Source: Mycolicibacterium sp.
Lineage (GTDB): Bacteria > Actinomycetota > Actinomycetes > Mycobacteriales > Mycobacteriaceae
Direction of reading: 5' to 3'
NCBI RefSeq assembly: GCF_016462545.1
Contig: NZ_JAEMTA010000021.1
Coordinates: 1 to 64,000 of the forward strand
DNA length: 64,000 bases
Under the pieces are notes generated by a model, which ran no database searches, had not been told where the DNA came from, and saw nothing but the letters and a program-made list of their open reading frames with translations. The position numbers and the translations under genes are program-made. Shown here one piece after another: positions 17,437-26,818 of the stretch (positions are counted from its first letter, which is position 1; each line of letters starts with the position of its first letter).

Positions 17437-18474
17437 TCAATATGCCAGCACCTGACCGGTCCACTTCGGCCGCCAGTCCGATGTGAGAAGGGCGCCGAAA
17501 TTCGCTTCGCGATCCCCTCGATTGGCCGTGTCCGTGTCCCGGATGCTGTAGATGAAGGCGGGCCCGCTGTAGTCGAGCGCTGCCGCCGCCCGCAACACCT
17601 CGAAGATCTGCTCGGCCTGACCCCACGGACTGACGCCGTCGGCGCAGTCACACGTCGGAGCGCCGAACTCCGTCATCCAAATCTTCTTGTCGCCATCGCC
17701 GTTGGCGCTCATGACGTCGTGGAGTGCCCCGACGTTCGACCAGCCGTCCTCGGGATCGGCCGCAAAACCGGTGGGGAAGACGTAGGGATGGGCGGCGGCG
17801 GCGTCGAAACTGCCCCGTCCGCCTGCCGCGTAGACCTTCGTCAGAAACGCCGGTGGCGACTCGTCGCCGGGCAGGCGACTGAGCCCCGCGAGCACGACGG
17901 TGCTGCTCGGCTGTACCGACTTGATCGCCGGATACGCCGCCTTGATCAGTTCGGTGTACCGCCGTGAGTTGTCGCTCGAGCGCCCGAAGAACATCGGCAG
18001 GTTCGGTTCGTTCCACAACTGCCAGTCCGAGACCCGAGCCTGGTATCGCCGGACCACGGCGGCGGCGAAGTCCGCGTAGTCCGATGCGTTGTTCGGCGGT
18101 GCGGTGAAGTCGGCGCCCGGGGCGCGCGCCCACCCCGGTGAGAACGCGATGACCCCGAGGACCTTCAGATCGTGGGCGACAGCGGCGTCGACGACGGTGT
18201 CGAGCCGACCCCAGTCGTATTGGCCCTTCGCCACCTCGATGTCGCTCCACGGGATGAGCACCCTGAGCCACGTGGCGCTCGTCTTGGCGACTGCGTCGAG
18301 CTCGCGATTGACGTCTGCGGGCGACAGCCACGCCAGTTGCGCGCCATCACCGAAGCCGTAGCCCGCTGCCGGAAGAGCGGGCGGCGCCGCATCGGCCGGG
18401 GGCATGACGGTGCAGCCGCCGACGACGAGGCACGCGGCGGCCCGCGCCAGGAACCGTCCGGTCCAACCCGTCAT
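17437..18474 (-). CDS. Putative glycoside hydrolase-like lipoprotein (TIM-barrel, clan GH-A type)
   Basis: A 345-residue exported protein. The signal peptide ends in a lipobox (LVVGGC, Cys 21). The remainder resembles clan GH-A barrels of the GH39/GH5 kind: strand 1-2 WLRVLIPWSDIEVAKGQYDWGRLDTVVDAA, the acid/base motif LWNEPN with Glu 156, and a candidate nucleophile motif WMTEFG with Glu 269. An internal Cys pair (TCDCADG) follows. It lies between rmlD and wbbL on the same strand, so it is probably co-transcribed with linker synthesis. The substrate is unknown; a wall or capsule glycan is inferred. A paralogue is at 21665-22816. Confidence 0.82.
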   Translation of the reverse strand: MTGWTGRFLARAAACLVVGGCTVMPPADAAPPALPAAGYGFGDGAQLAWLSPADVNRELDAVAKTSATWLRVLIPWSDIEVAKGQYDWGRLDTVVDAAVAHDLKVLGVIAFSPGWARAPGADFTAPPNNASDYADFAAAVVRRYQARVSDWQLWNEPNLPMFFGRSSDNSRRYTELIKAAYPAIKSVQPSSTVVLAGLSRLPGDESPPAFLTKVYAAGGRGSFDAAAAHPYVFPTGFAADPEDGWSNVGALHDVMSANGDGDKKIWMTEFGAPTCDCADGVSPWGQAEQIFEVLRAAAALDYSGPAFIYSIRDTDTANRGDREANFGALLTSDWRPKWTGQVLAY

Positions 18475-18555
18475 GCGGCCGAACCGCCTTTGCCATACGT
18501 GCGCTCCTGCGCGGGGCGGGCTGCCGGCTCGGCGCTCAGAGCCGCGGCGCCCAAG

Positions 18556-19422
18556 TCAGAGCTCCACGGTCGACAATGCCGACGCCAGCGCGTCCCGCCA
18601 CGGGCGCAGCGGGGTGAGCCCGGCCTCTTGTGATCGCCGGGACGCCAGCGCCGAGTACGGCGGCCGGGGCGCCGGCCGCGGGTGGCGGTCCGTGCCAACG
18701 GGGCGAACCCGCTCGGGATCGGCCCCGACTAGTTCGAACACCGCCCGGGCCTGTTCGAAACGGCTGGTCACGCCCTGGTTCGCAGCGTGCAGAACGGATT
18801 CTTCGATCGATCCTCCAGCCACCTGCAGGAGCGCGTCGACGAGGTCCCCGACATAGGTCGGCGAGCCGAACTGGTCGGCCACGACGTCCACGAAGCCGTC
18901 CCCGGCGGCCAGCTTCCGCATCGTCGCGACGAAGTCGCCGCCGTCACCCCCCGAGAAGATCCAGGCGGTGCGGACGATGTGCGCGTTCGGCATCGCCGAG
19001 AGGACCTCGAACTCGCCCTCCAGCTTGGTGCGGCCGTACACGCTCACCGGGTCGGTCTGGTCGTCGATCTCGTACGGTCGTGGCGACTCGTCCCCGAAGT
19101 CTCCGCTGAACACGTAGTCGGTCGACACGTGGATGAGCTCGGTCCCGGCCCGGGCACAGGCATGCGCGACGTTCTCGGCTCCCGCGGCGTTCACGGCGCG
19201 GGCGCCCGTCTCGTCGGACTCGGCCTGATCGACCTTGGTGTAGGCGGCGCAGTTGATCACGACGTCGCCCGGTTCGAAGTGGCGCTCCGGTGCGGTCGGG
19301 TCGGTGACGTCGCACTCCGCCGACGTCAGGGCCAGCACCTGGTGGCCGCGGCGTCTCGCCTCGGCCGCCAACCTCCGCCCCACGAGCCCCCCGGCACCGG
19401 TGATGACCACACGCTCAGACAT
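18556..19422 (-). CDS. rmlD: dTDP-4-dehydrorhamnose reductase
   Basis: A 288-residue SDR enzyme that completes dTDP-L-rhamnose, donor for WbbL. The Rossmann motif is VITGAGGLVGRRLAAEARRRG and the catalytic tetrad region is HVSTDYVFSGD and VYGRTKLEGE (YxxxK). CAAYTKVDQAESDE is the typical RmlD loop, and RTAWIFSGGDGGDFVATM follows. ATG at 19422 chosen as the first codon of the Rossmann strand. Divergent from the LCP gene. Orthologue of Rv3266c. Confidence 0.94.
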   Translation of the reverse strand: MSERVVITGAGGLVGRRLAAEARRRGHQVLALTSAECDVTDPTAPERHFEPGDVVINCAAYTKVDQAESDETGARAVNAAGAENVAHACARAGTELIHVSTDYVFSGDFGDESPRPYEIDDQTDPVSVYGRTKLEGEFEVLSAMPNAHIVRTAWIFSGGDGGDFVATMRKLAAGDGFVDVVADQFGSPTYVGDLVDALLQVAGGSIEESVLHAANQGVTSRFEQARAVFELVGADPERVRPVGTDRHPRPAPRPPYSALASRRSQEAGLTPLRPWRDALASALSTVEL

Positions 19423-19477
19423 GCCGACGAGTCTGGCACGCCGACCGGCGTTACCCCGACTTCGGGCGACTCGCCAG

Positions 19478-19483
19478 TAGCCT
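19478..19483 (+). promoter_or_regulatory. Leaderless-type -10 element for the LCP ligase gene
   Basis: TAGCCT, then 6 nt, then the ATG at 19490. There is no ribosome binding site in the gap, so the message probably starts at the initiation codon. Confidence 0.45.
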
Positions 19484-19489
19484 GGGCTG

Positions 19490-20974
19490 ATGCCAGGTCG
19501 TCTCGCCCGCATCGTTGCCGTGGTCGCGGCGGCGGTCATCGTCATCGGCACCGGTGTCGCGTGGGGCAAGATCCGTTCCTTCGAGAACGGCATCAATCAC
19601 GTGTCGGCCGCCTCGCTCGGCGGCGGCGGCGAAGACGGCGCGATCGACATCCTGCTCGTCGGCATGGACAGCAGGACCGATGCACACGGCAACCCGCTCT
19701 CGGCCGAGGAACTCGCGACGCTGCGCGCCGGTGACGACGTCTCGACCAACACGGACACCATCATCTTGGTTCGCATCCCGAACAACGGCCGGTCGGCGAC
19801 CGCGATCTCCATCCCGCGCGACTCCTACGTCGAGGCGCCCGGCGATCTCGGCAAGACCAAGATCAACGGGGTGTTCGGCCAGGTCAAGCTGGAGAAGATG
19901 AAGGAACTCGTCGAGCAGCAGGGCGAGGATCCCGCGGTGGCGGAGCCGAAGGCCACCGAGGCCGGCCGGGAGGCGTTGATCAAGACCGTCGCCAACCTGA
20001 CCGGCGTCACCGTCGACCATTACGCCGAGATCGGTCTGCTGGGGTTCGCCCTGATCACCGATGCGCTCGGCGGCGTCGACGTCTGCCTGAAGGACGCCGT
20101 CTACGAGCCGCTGTCCGGCGCGGACTTCCCCGCGGGCCCGCAGAAGCTGGACGGTCCGCAGGCGTTGAGCTTCGTGCGGCAACGCCACGACCTGCCGCGG
20201 GGCGATCTCGACCGAGTGACCCGGCAGCAGGCGGTCATGGCCGCCCTGGCCCATCAGGTGATCTCCGGCAAGACACTGTCGAGCCCGGCCACGCTCAACC
20301 GGCTGCAGGACGCCGTGCAACGCTCGGTCGTGCTGTCCGCCGGCTGGGACATCATGGACTTCGTCACGCAGATGCAGAAGCTGGCAGGCGGCAACGTCGC
20401 CTTCGCCACCATTCCGGTGCTGCAGGAGGACGGCTGGAGCGATGACGGCATGCAGAGCGTCGTGCGCGTCGACCCCACCCAGGTGCAGGACTTCGTCTCG
20501 GGGCTGCTGCAGGATCAAGACCAGGGCAAGACCGAACGACTCGCCTACTCGCCCGCCAAGACCACCGCGGACGTCGTGAACGACTCCGACATCAACGGGC
20601 TCGCCGCCTCGGTATCGGAGGTGCTCACCGGCAAGGGCTTCGTCCCCGGCACCGTGGGCAACAACGACGCCGAACGCGTGGCGAGTAGTCAGATTCGGGC
20701 GGCGAAGGTCGATGACCTTGGGGCGCAGGCGGTGTCGAAGGAGTTGGGCAACCTTCCCGTAGTAGAGGATCCGTCGATGGCACCCGGTTCGGTCCGAGTG
20801 CTGCTCGCGGCCGACTACACCGGTCCCGGCTCGGGCCTCGGTACCGAGGTCTCGACCGGCGACACCCCCAGCGTGTCCGTCGACGCGGCAGCCGCCGTCG
20901 AATCCACCGACGCCCCGCTGCCCGCACCGCCGATCATCACCGCAGGTTCGGATGGTCCGGAGTGCGTGAACTGA
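19490..20974 (+). CDS. lcp1: LytR-CpsA-Psr ligase joining arabinogalactan to peptidoglycan (Rv3267/Lcp1 type)
   Basis: A 494-residue membrane-anchored phosphotransferase. One N-terminal TM (about residues 5-26) is followed by the LCP domain: DILLVGMDSRTD (near 54), STNTDTIILVRIPNN, SIPRDSYVEAPG (polyprenyl-phosphate Arg), KINGVFGQ and GPQALSFVRQRHDLPRGDLDRVTRQQ (near 220). A C-terminal LytR_C domain (about 355-450) and a Ser/Asp-rich tail follow. It transfers wall polymer from a lipid carrier to peptidoglycan. Divergent from rmlD, as Rv3267 is from Rv3266c. Confidence 0.93.
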   Translation: MPGRLARIVAVVAAAVIVIGTGVAWGKIRSFENGINHVSAASLGGGGEDGAIDILLVGMDSRTDAHGNPLSAEELATLRAGDDVSTNTDTIILVRIPNNGRSATAISIPRDSYVEAPGDLGKTKINGVFGQVKLEKMKELVEQQGEDPAVAEPKATEAGREALIKTVANLTGVTVDHYAEIGLLGFALITDALGGVDVCLKDAVYEPLSGADFPAGPQKLDGPQALSFVRQRHDLPRGDLDRVTRQQAVMAALAHQVISGKTLSSPATLNRLQDAVQRSVVLSAGWDIMDFVTQMQKLAGGNVAFATIPVLQEDGWSDDGMQSVVRVDPTQVQDFVSGLLQDQDQGKTERLAYSPAKTTADVVNDSDINGLAASVSEVLTGKGFVPGTVGNNDAERVASSQIRAAKVDDLGAQAVSKELGNLPVVEDPSMAPGSVRVLLAADYTGPGSGLGTEVSTGDTPSVSVDAAAAVESTDAPLPAPPIITAGSDGPECVN

Positions 20975-21684
20975 CGAATCTTGCATCGGCGGTGCTGGAT
21001 CCGCTGCTCGCCCTGCCCTCGGCACCACGGATCACCTACTACGACGACGCGACCGGCGAACGCATCGAGCTCTCGACGGTGACGCTCGCGAACTGGGCGG
21101 CGAAGACGGGCAACCTGCTGCGCGACGAGCTCGGCGCAGGTCCGGGGAGTCGGATCGCCATTCTGCTCCCCGCCCACTGGCAGACCCTCGGGGTGATCCT
21201 CGGCGTCTGGTTTGCGGGTGCGGAAGTCGTTCTGGGACAAGCCGACTGCGACATCGCCTGCTGCACGATGGCTCGACTCGACGAAGCCGATGCGGCCGTC
21301 GGATCAATGGGTGAGGTCGTCGCGCTGTCCCTCGACGCCTTCGGCAGACCGGTCGCCGACCTCCCGTTCGGCATCACCGACTACGCGACCTCGGTGCGAG
21401 CGCACGGCGACCAGATCGTGCCCGAGCGCAGCCCCGGACCGGCCCTCAACGGACGATCGGTGGACGAAATATTCACCGCTGCAACGAATTCGGCTACAGA
21501 ACACGGCTTGGATGCCTCAAGCCGAGTGTTGTCCTCGGCGACCTGGGACACCGCTGACGCGATGATCGACCACGTGCTGGCAGTGTTCGTCGCAGGCGGT
21601 TCGCTGGTCCAAGTGGCGCACCCAGATCCCGACGCTCAGGCTCGGCGGCGAGAGGCCGAAAAGGTCACCGCGGAGCTGAAATAG
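20962..21684 (+). CDS. TIGR03089 family protein (Rv3268 type)
   Basis: A 240-residue actinobacterial protein that looks like a truncated AMP-forming ligase N-terminal domain: LAPLTANW-like helix LSTVTLANWAAKTGNLLRDELGAGPGSRIAILLPAHWQTLGVILGVWFAGAEV resembles acyl-CoA synthetases, but no P-loop or AMP-binding signature is present. Function unknown. GTG start at 20962 overlaps the LCP gene by 13 nt, so the two are co-translated. The stop overlaps the convergent lipoprotein gene by 20 bp. Confidence 0.82.
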   Translation: MRELTNLASAVLDPLLALPSAPRITYYDDATGERIELSTVTLANWAAKTGNLLRDELGAGPGSRIAILLPAHWQTLGVILGVWFAGAEVVLGQADCDIACCTMARLDEADAAVGSMGEVVALSLDAFGRPVADLPFGITDYATSVRAHGDQIVPERSPGPALNGRSVDEIFTAATNSATEHGLDASSRVLSSATWDTADAMIDHVLAVFVAGGSLVQVAHPDPDAQARRREAEKVTAELK

Positions 21685-22816
21685 CGGCCAGCTTGCCCAG
21701 TACCGCGCTCGTGGCGGCGTGAGACGTCACCACCTCCACCGAGGGTTTGGCGGAGCCGTCTGAGCGGTACATGCCGAGGGTGTCCTCGAAGTCCGTGCTC
21801 AGCGAATTGCGATCTCGCAATGTGTAGAGATACACGGGTCCGGCATACGGAATGCTCCGCCACTTTTGGAGCATGTCATCGAGGTAGTCGGACTGCGCTT
21901 CCTCACCGGCCACCGAGGATGGTTCCCCGTACTCGGTTGCCCAAATCCTCTTCCTGAGGTCACCGTTGGCGAGCATCACCTGCCTCAACGCCGCAATCTG
22001 ATTCATCGGCGCGTCCGGGTGATAGCCACCTTCGGAGAACTTCATCGTGTACTGGTAGGGGTGATAACCCAGAGCGTCGAAGTAGTTCTTCGCGCCGGCG
22101 GCGTACATCGCCTCCAAGAACTTCACCGCGTCCATGGCGACGCCCGCGCGGTCGACCAACGGCCCGAGACCACCCGCGACCACTACTGCCGACGGGTCTG
22201 CGACCTTGACGGCCAGATAGCTCGCCCTGAGCAGGTCGACATAGCCCGCTGGGTCCGGTGCGGGTTCGAAGAACGCCGTGGCGTTGGGTTCGTTCCAGAT
22301 CTCGTAGGCGGCGACCTTCCCGCGATAACGCTCCGCCACCGACCCGGCGAACCGCCCGAACGCCACAGCCGAGGCGGGCCGTCCTGCGATCGGCGGCTGA
22401 CCTGGGACCACCGCCCAGGTCGGCGTCGAGTTCAGGGTGGCCAGGACCGAGATCCCCTCCGACGCAGCGGCGTCGATCATGACGTCGACGACGCTCCAGT
22501 CGTAGCGCCCCGGCTCTCTCTCGATTCCCGCCCACGGGACCATGATCCGCACACTGCGCAACCCGGCGGATTTCATCAGCCGGATCGACGCGTCCACCCC
22601 CGCCGCAGTACGGCCATAGAGGTCAGAATCCGCGACCCCGACCGTCGTGGGCACCTGCGGGATCGGCGGCGCAACGGTGAGATCGTGCGCATGGGGGCTG
22701 CTCGCCGGACCGAGCGCGACGAACTCGGGCGCGCAACCCGCCACGACCAGCGCCACGACGCCGACGCCCAGCAGACGGAGAGGACGACGAGCACCGACCC
22801 CCTGCGCGGATGTCAT
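21665..22816 (-). CDS. Second putative glycoside hydrolase-like lipoprotein
   Basis: A 383-residue paralogue-like relative of the protein at 17437-18474. The lipobox LVVAGC (Cys 28) is followed by a Pro-rich linker and a TIM-barrel resembling clan GH-A: SVRIMVPWAGIEREPGRYDWSVVD, IWNEPN with Glu 176 as candidate acid/base, and WATEYGEP with Glu 295 as candidate nucleophile. Between them are DALGYHPYQYTMKF and a Gly/Ala-rich helix. The ATG at 22816 has GGAG at 6-nt spacing and gives a clean signal peptide. It sits alone between the TIGR03089 gene and fadE25. Substrate unknown. Confidence 0.82.
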   Translation of the reverse strand: MTSAQGVGARRPLRLLGVGVVALVVAGCAPEFVALGPASSPHAHDLTVAPPIPQVPTTVGVADSDLYGRTAAGVDASIRLMKSAGLRSVRIMVPWAGIEREPGRYDWSVVDVMIDAAASEGISVLATLNSTPTWAVVPGQPPIAGRPASAVAFGRFAGSVAERYRGKVAAYEIWNEPNATAFFEPAPDPAGYVDLLRASYLAVKVADPSAVVVAGGLGPLVDRAGVAMDAVKFLEAMYAAGAKNYFDALGYHPYQYTMKFSEGGYHPDAPMNQIAALRQVMLANGDLRKRIWATEYGEPSSVAGEEAQSDYLDDMLQKWRSIPYAGPVYLYTLRDRNSLSTDFEDTLGMYRSDGSAKPSVEVVTSHAATSAVLGKLAAISAPR

Positions 22817-22931
22817 CGACGTCTCCAGTGCCCGCGGAAAAGGCGTCCGCAACCTCAGTCAGTAATCGAGCTCACACTACTCAATGCTCACACCGGCTGC
22901 GTCATTCGGGGATCGACGCCCCCGTCACCCG

Positions 22932-24095
22932 TTATTTCAGCAGTGCCCGTGACATCACGACGCGCTGAATCTGGTTGGTGCCCTCGTAGATCTGCGTGAT
23001 CTTGGCGTCGCGCATGAAGCGCTCGACGGGGAAGTCGATGGTGTAGCCATACCCGCCGAACAGCTGCACGGCGTTGGTGGTGACCTCCATCGCGACGTCG
23101 GAGGCGAAGCACTTGGACGCCGACGAGATGAAGCCCAGGTTGGGTTCGGCGCGCTCGGCGCGCGCGGCCGCGGAGTAGACCATCAGGCGGGCGGCCTCGA
23201 TCTTCATCGCCATGTCGGCGAGCATGAACTGCGTGTTCTGGAAGTCGCTGATCGACTTCTTGAACTGCTTGCGCTCCTTGGTGTAGGCGATCGATGCCTC
23301 CAGGGCGCCCTGGGCGATGCCGACGGCCTGCGCGCCGATCGTCGGGCGGGTGTGGTCCAGCGTCGCCAGCGCGGTCTTGAAACCGGTGCCCGGTTCACCG
23401 ATGATGCGGTCGCCGGGAATCCGACAGTCCTCGAAGTACAGCTCGGTGGTGGGCGATCCCTTGATGCCCATCTTCTTCTCCTTGGGCCCCACCGAGAAGC
23501 CGGCGTCGTCCTCGTGGACCACGAAGGCCGAGATGCCGTTGGCGCCCTTGTCGGGATCGGTCACCGCCATCACCGTGTACCACTGCGAGTGACCGCCGTT
23601 GGAGATCCAGCACTTGGACCCGTTGAGCACCCAGTCGTCACCATCGGCCTTGGCCCTGGTGCGCATGGCGGCCGCGTCACTGCCGGCTTCACGTTCGGAC
23701 AGCGCGTAGGAGGCGGTCGCCTCACCGGCGCCGATCGAGGGCAGCACCTGCTTCTTGAGCTCCTCGGAACCCTTCAACAGCATGCCCACGGTGCCGAGCT
23801 TGTTGCAGATCGGGATCAGCGATGACGACGCGCACACCCGGGCGACCTCTTCGATCACGATGCAGGCGGCGATGGAGTCGCCACCCTGGCCGCCGTACTC
23901 CTCGGGGATGTGGATCGCCGAGAACCCCGACGAGTTCAGCGCCACCAAGGCTTCTGAGGTGTACCTGGCCTTCTCGTCGACATCGGCCGCGTAGGGCGCG
24001 ATCTCCTTGTCGCACAGGTCGCGAAGGACCTTGCGCATCTCGACGTGTTCGTCGGACAGCTGAAAGACGTCAAAAGACGGGTTACCGATGGACAT
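22932..24095 (-). CDS. fadE25: Acyl-CoA dehydrogenase FadE25
   Basis: A 387-residue flavoprotein that introduces the alpha-beta double bond into acyl-CoA. Complete family pattern: SGFSAIHIPEEYGGQGGDSI, YALSEREAGSDAAAMRT (FAD and substrate loop), WISNGG, QAVGIAQGALEASIAYTKERKQF, LFGGYGYTIDFPVERFMRDAKI and QIYEGTNQIQRVVMSR, where the Glu of YEGT is the catalytic base. ATG at 24095 has GAGGAG upstream. Orthologue of Rv3274c. Confidence 0.96.
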   Translation of the reverse strand: MSIGNPSFDVFQLSDEHVEMRKVLRDLCDKEIAPYAADVDEKARYTSEALVALNSSGFSAIHIPEEYGGQGGDSIAACIVIEEVARVCASSSLIPICNKLGTVGMLLKGSEELKKQVLPSIGAGEATASYALSEREAGSDAAAMRTRAKADGDDWVLNGSKCWISNGGHSQWYTVMAVTDPDKGANGISAFVVHEDDAGFSVGPKEKKMGIKGSPTTELYFEDCRIPGDRIIGEPGTGFKTALATLDHTRPTIGAQAVGIAQGALEASIAYTKERKQFKKSISDFQNTQFMLADMAMKIEAARLMVYSAAARAERAEPNLGFISSASKCFASDVAMEVTTNAVQLFGGYGYTIDFPVERFMRDAKITQIYEGTNQIQRVVMSRALLK

Positions 24096-24149
24096 AAGCC
24101 ACTCCTCGCTACTCGCCGGTAACTTTACCTGCGAGGTCCGCGGCGCTCA

Positions 24150-24983
24150 CTATCGGCCCGGTGTGCTCTTGCCGGAGACGAGCTGCATTCCGCGCACCAT
24201 TTCCTTGTACGTGCGGTGATAGATCGATCGTGCAGTCTCGCTGCGACGCAGGACGTCCACGGGTGTCACGGGCGCGAGATACACGACCGGATGGCCGGCG
24301 AACACCGTCGAATCGGACTGGATCCGCAGGCTGCCGGCGAAGGCCGACTCGAGCTCCGTCCGGTAATACTCGGCATACTCCGGCTGGGTGAACAAGGTCT
24401 TGTTGAAGCCGATCCCGAATGGCACCAGCTTGGCGCCGTCCTCGAGATACTTCAGCGTGCCGACTGCCACGCCGGGCCACTGCTGGTTGAAGACGTCGTC
24501 GGCGATGACGATGCCGCCGTCGGCCAGGGTCGCCTCGGCGAGGCGCATGTCGCTGTAGACGATCTCCTCGGTGTGCCCGCCGTCGACGCTGAAGAAGCGG
24601 ATGGGGCCATCGGCTTTGTCCCGCAACACTTCTGGGGTGAGCTTCGTCGAATCGCCCTGGTGCAGGACCAGCCCGTCCATAGTCGACCACAACGCCACGT
24701 TGTCGGTGAACTTCCCGAGATCGCCGTGGCCGGACCCGTCGATGTTGAGATCCTGGTCACCGAAGAGATCGATGGCGACCGACTTGCCCAAGCCTCGTTG
24801 GAGCAGATGAAGGGCGATGAACAACCGGCCGTGGTGCACGCCGATCTCGGCGATGCCGCCGTCGACGCCGCGGCTGCGTTGAGCCGCATCCAGAACCTTC
24901 AGGACCGGCAGGTTCCCCGGTTGGAGGAAGCCCGTCACGAAACGGTAGCCGACGTTGCCGTACCGCTCGAATGTGCGTTTCAT
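24150..24983 (-). CDS. Class I SAM-dependent methyltransferase (Methyltransf_24-like)
   Basis: A 277-residue protein with a Rossmann-type methyltransferase core: GIAEIGVHHGRLFIALHLLQRGLGKSVAIDLFG is motif I with the acidic residue after strand 2, LVLHQGDSTKL is motif II, and RFFSVDGGHTEEIVYSDM and GGIVIADDVFNQQWPGVAVG are the metal and substrate region typical of O-methyltransferases acting on sugars. The ATG at 24983 is preferred over a TTG at 24992 for its better spacing to AGGA. It lies between fadE25 and purE on the same strand. I do not recall it in M. tuberculosis; a glycan methylation role is inferred from the neighbouring clusters. Confidence 0.8.
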   Translation of the reverse strand: MKRTFERYGNVGYRFVTGFLQPGNLPVLKVLDAAQRSRGVDGGIAEIGVHHGRLFIALHLLQRGLGKSVAIDLFGDQDLNIDGSGHGDLGKFTDNVALWSTMDGLVLHQGDSTKLTPEVLRDKADGPIRFFSVDGGHTEEIVYSDMRLAEATLADGGIVIADDVFNQQWPGVAVGTLKYLEDGAKLVPFGIGFNKTLFTQPEYAEYYRTELESAFAGSLRIQSDSTVFAGHPVVYLAPVTPVDVLRRSETARSIYHRTYKEMVRGMQLVSGKSTPGR

Positions 24984-24994
24984 CGCTGGCAATC

Positions 24995-25522
24995 CTACTT
25001 GCCCATCAACCGATCTCGCAGTGCCGCATCCTTTTGCAGCACCATGTCCTCGAGACTCGCCTGGAAGGCCTCCATGCGCTGCCGGAGACCCGGGTCCGAT
25101 GCGCCGAGGATGCGCACCGCCAGCAGACCGGCATTGCGCGCACCACCGATCGACACCGTCGCCACCGGCACACCGGCCGGCATCTGCACGATCGACAACA
25201 ACGAGTCCAACCCGTCGAGGCGTGCCAGCGGCACCGGAACGCCGATCACGGGAAGCGGGGTGGCCGAGGCCACCATGCCGGGGAGATGGGCGGCGCCGCC
25301 CGCCCCGGCGATGACGACCTCGATGCCGCGGCCCGCAGCGCCCCGCGCGTAGTCGAGCATGCGTCCGGGCGTGCGGTGCGCGGACACCACGCCGACCTCG
25401 AAGGGCACCTCGAATTCCGCGAGGGCCGTCGCCGCGTCCTCCATCACCGACCAGTCGCTGTCGCTGCCCATGATGAGGCCGACGCGGGCCGTGCGCCCGG
25501 TCGTCTCTTCTTCAGCCGCCAT
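24995..25522 (-). CDS. purE: PurE, N5-carboxyaminoimidazole ribonucleotide mutase
   Basis: A 175-residue enzyme of de novo purine synthesis that rearranges N5-CAIR to CAIR. Signature motifs: [29 protein letters not shown] (substrate-binding SAHR), [14 protein letters not shown] and PVIGVPV. ATG at 25522 overlaps the 3' end of purK by 11 nt, the usual coupling. Orthologue of Rv3275c. Confidence 0.96.
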   Translation of the reverse strand: MAAEEETTGRTARVGLIMGSDSDWSVMEDAATALAEFEVPFEVGVVSAHRTPGRMLDYARGAAGRGIEVVIAGAGGAAHLPGMVASATPLPVIGVPVPLARLDGLDSLLSIVQMPAGVPVATVSIGGARNAGLLAVRILGASDPGLRQRMEAFQASLEDMVLQKDAALRDRLMGK

Positions 25523-26723
25523 GTGGGTCCCATCCGTCCGTCCACTCGCCGTGCGACAACCAATGCGCCGCACGATTCGCCCGTTCCCGAACCTCCGCGA
25601 CGTAGTCGGCGTCCGCCAACGAACCCGACGCCGCGCCGAGCACGTTGACGTGGCCGATCTTGCGCCCTGGCCGTTCGGCCTTGCCGTACAAGTGCACGCT
25701 TGCCTCGGGCACGCGCGCGAAGAGGTGGTGCAACCGTTCGTCCATGGTCATCTCGGGTGCCTGGGGGGCGCCGAGGACGTTGGCCATCACCGTGACCGGC
25801 GCGATGGGTCCGGTCGCCCCGAGGGGGTAGTCCAACACTGCCCGGAGGTGCTGTTCGAACTGGCTGGTGACGGCGCCGTTCATGGTCCAGTGCCCGGAGT
25901 TGTGCGGACGCATGGCCAGCTCGTTGACCAGCAGCTTGCCGTCGGTGGTCTCGAACAATTCCACCGCGAGCACCCCGACGACGCCCAACTCGCTCGCCAG
26001 CCGTAGGCCCAGCTGTTCGGCCGCAGCGCCCAGTTCGGGATCGAGGTCGGGTGCCGGGGCCACGACCTCCACGCAGATGCCGTCGCGCTGCACCGTCTGC
26101 ACCACCGGCCACGCCGCGCCCTGCCCGAATGGCGACCGGGCGACCAACGCCGACAGCTCGCGTCGCATGTCGACCCGCTCCTCGAGCAGGACCTCGATGC
26201 CGTCGGCCAGATAGCGCTCGGTCACCTCGCGGGCCTCGGCCAGATCCCCGGCCAGGGTCACACCGCGTCCGTCGTACCCACCTCGAGCGGTCTTGACGAC
26301 GATCGGTCCGTCGATGCGCGCAGCGAACGCGTCGACGTCGGATAGCTCGGTCGCCTCGACGAACCGGGGAATCGGCGCACCGAGCGACTCGAGCCGGCGG
26401 CGCATCACCAGCTTGTCCTGGGCGTGGATCAGCGCCTGCGGCGGCGGGGCCACGTTGACGCCCCGATCGACCAGCGCCTGCAGGAGATCGGTGGGGACGT
26501 GCTCGTGGTCGAACGTCAACGCCGAGGCGCCCTCGGCGGCGCGGGCCAGCGCATCGGCGTCGGTGTGCGAACCGATGACGACGTCGGGGGTGACCTGGGC
26601 GGCGGGATCGTCCGGCGACGCGGCCAGCACCCGAAGGGTCTGGCCCAGCGCGACCGCGGCCTGGTGGGTCATCCTGGCCAACTGGCCGCCGCCGATCATG
26701 GCTACGACTGGAGGTGCACTCAC
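25512..26723 (-). CDS. purK: PurK, N5-carboxyaminoimidazole ribonucleotide synthase
   Basis: A 403-residue ATP-grasp enzyme that carboxylates AIR using bicarbonate and [32 protein letters not shown] is the N-terminal fold, TFDHEHVP follows, [14 protein letters not shown] is the ATP-grasp lysine loop, and [32 protein letters not shown] near 270 is the Mg2+/substrate region. GTG at 26723 is the first codon consistent with the fold. Upstream partner of purE. Confidence 0.96.
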   Translation of the reverse strand: MSAPPVVAMIGGGQLARMTHQAAVALGQTLRVLAASPDDPAAQVTPDVVIGSHTDADALARAAEGASALTFDHEHVPTDLLQALVDRGVNVAPPPQALIHAQDKLVMRRRLESLGAPIPRFVEATELSDVDAFAARIDGPIVVKTARGGYDGRGVTLAGDLAEAREVTERYLADGIEVLLEERVDMRRELSALVARSPFGQGAAWPVVQTVQRDGICVEVVAPAPDLDPELGAAAEQLGLRLASELGVVGVLAVELFETTDGKLLVNELAMRPHNSGHWTMNGAVTSQFEQHLRAVLDYPLGATGPIAPVTVMANVLGAPQAPEMTMDERLHHLFARVPEASVHLYGKAERPGRKIGHVNVLGAASGSLADADYVAEVRERANRAAHWLSHGEWTDGWDPHGG

Positions 26724-26804
26724 GGTGCCTATGTTGTCATGGCTCCGACACGGGGTTGGACCCGTCGCGACCTGCACGGCTACGCGTATAGTGCCGGATT
26801 TCCG

Positions 26805-26810
26805 TAGACT
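26805..26810 (+). promoter_or_regulatory. Leaderless-type -10 element for the GtrA-like gene
   Basis: TAGACT ends 8 nt before the GTG at 26819, with no ribosome binding site between. A second candidate, TATAGT, lies further upstream near 26787-26792. Confidence 0.35.
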
Positions 26811-26818
26811 GCCCTCTC

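Noticed and set aside
19451..21028. 525-codon minus-strand frame opposite the LCP gene
   Set aside because: Shadow of the high-GC LCP coding sequence; no motif, and it conflicts with the well-supported plus-strand gene.
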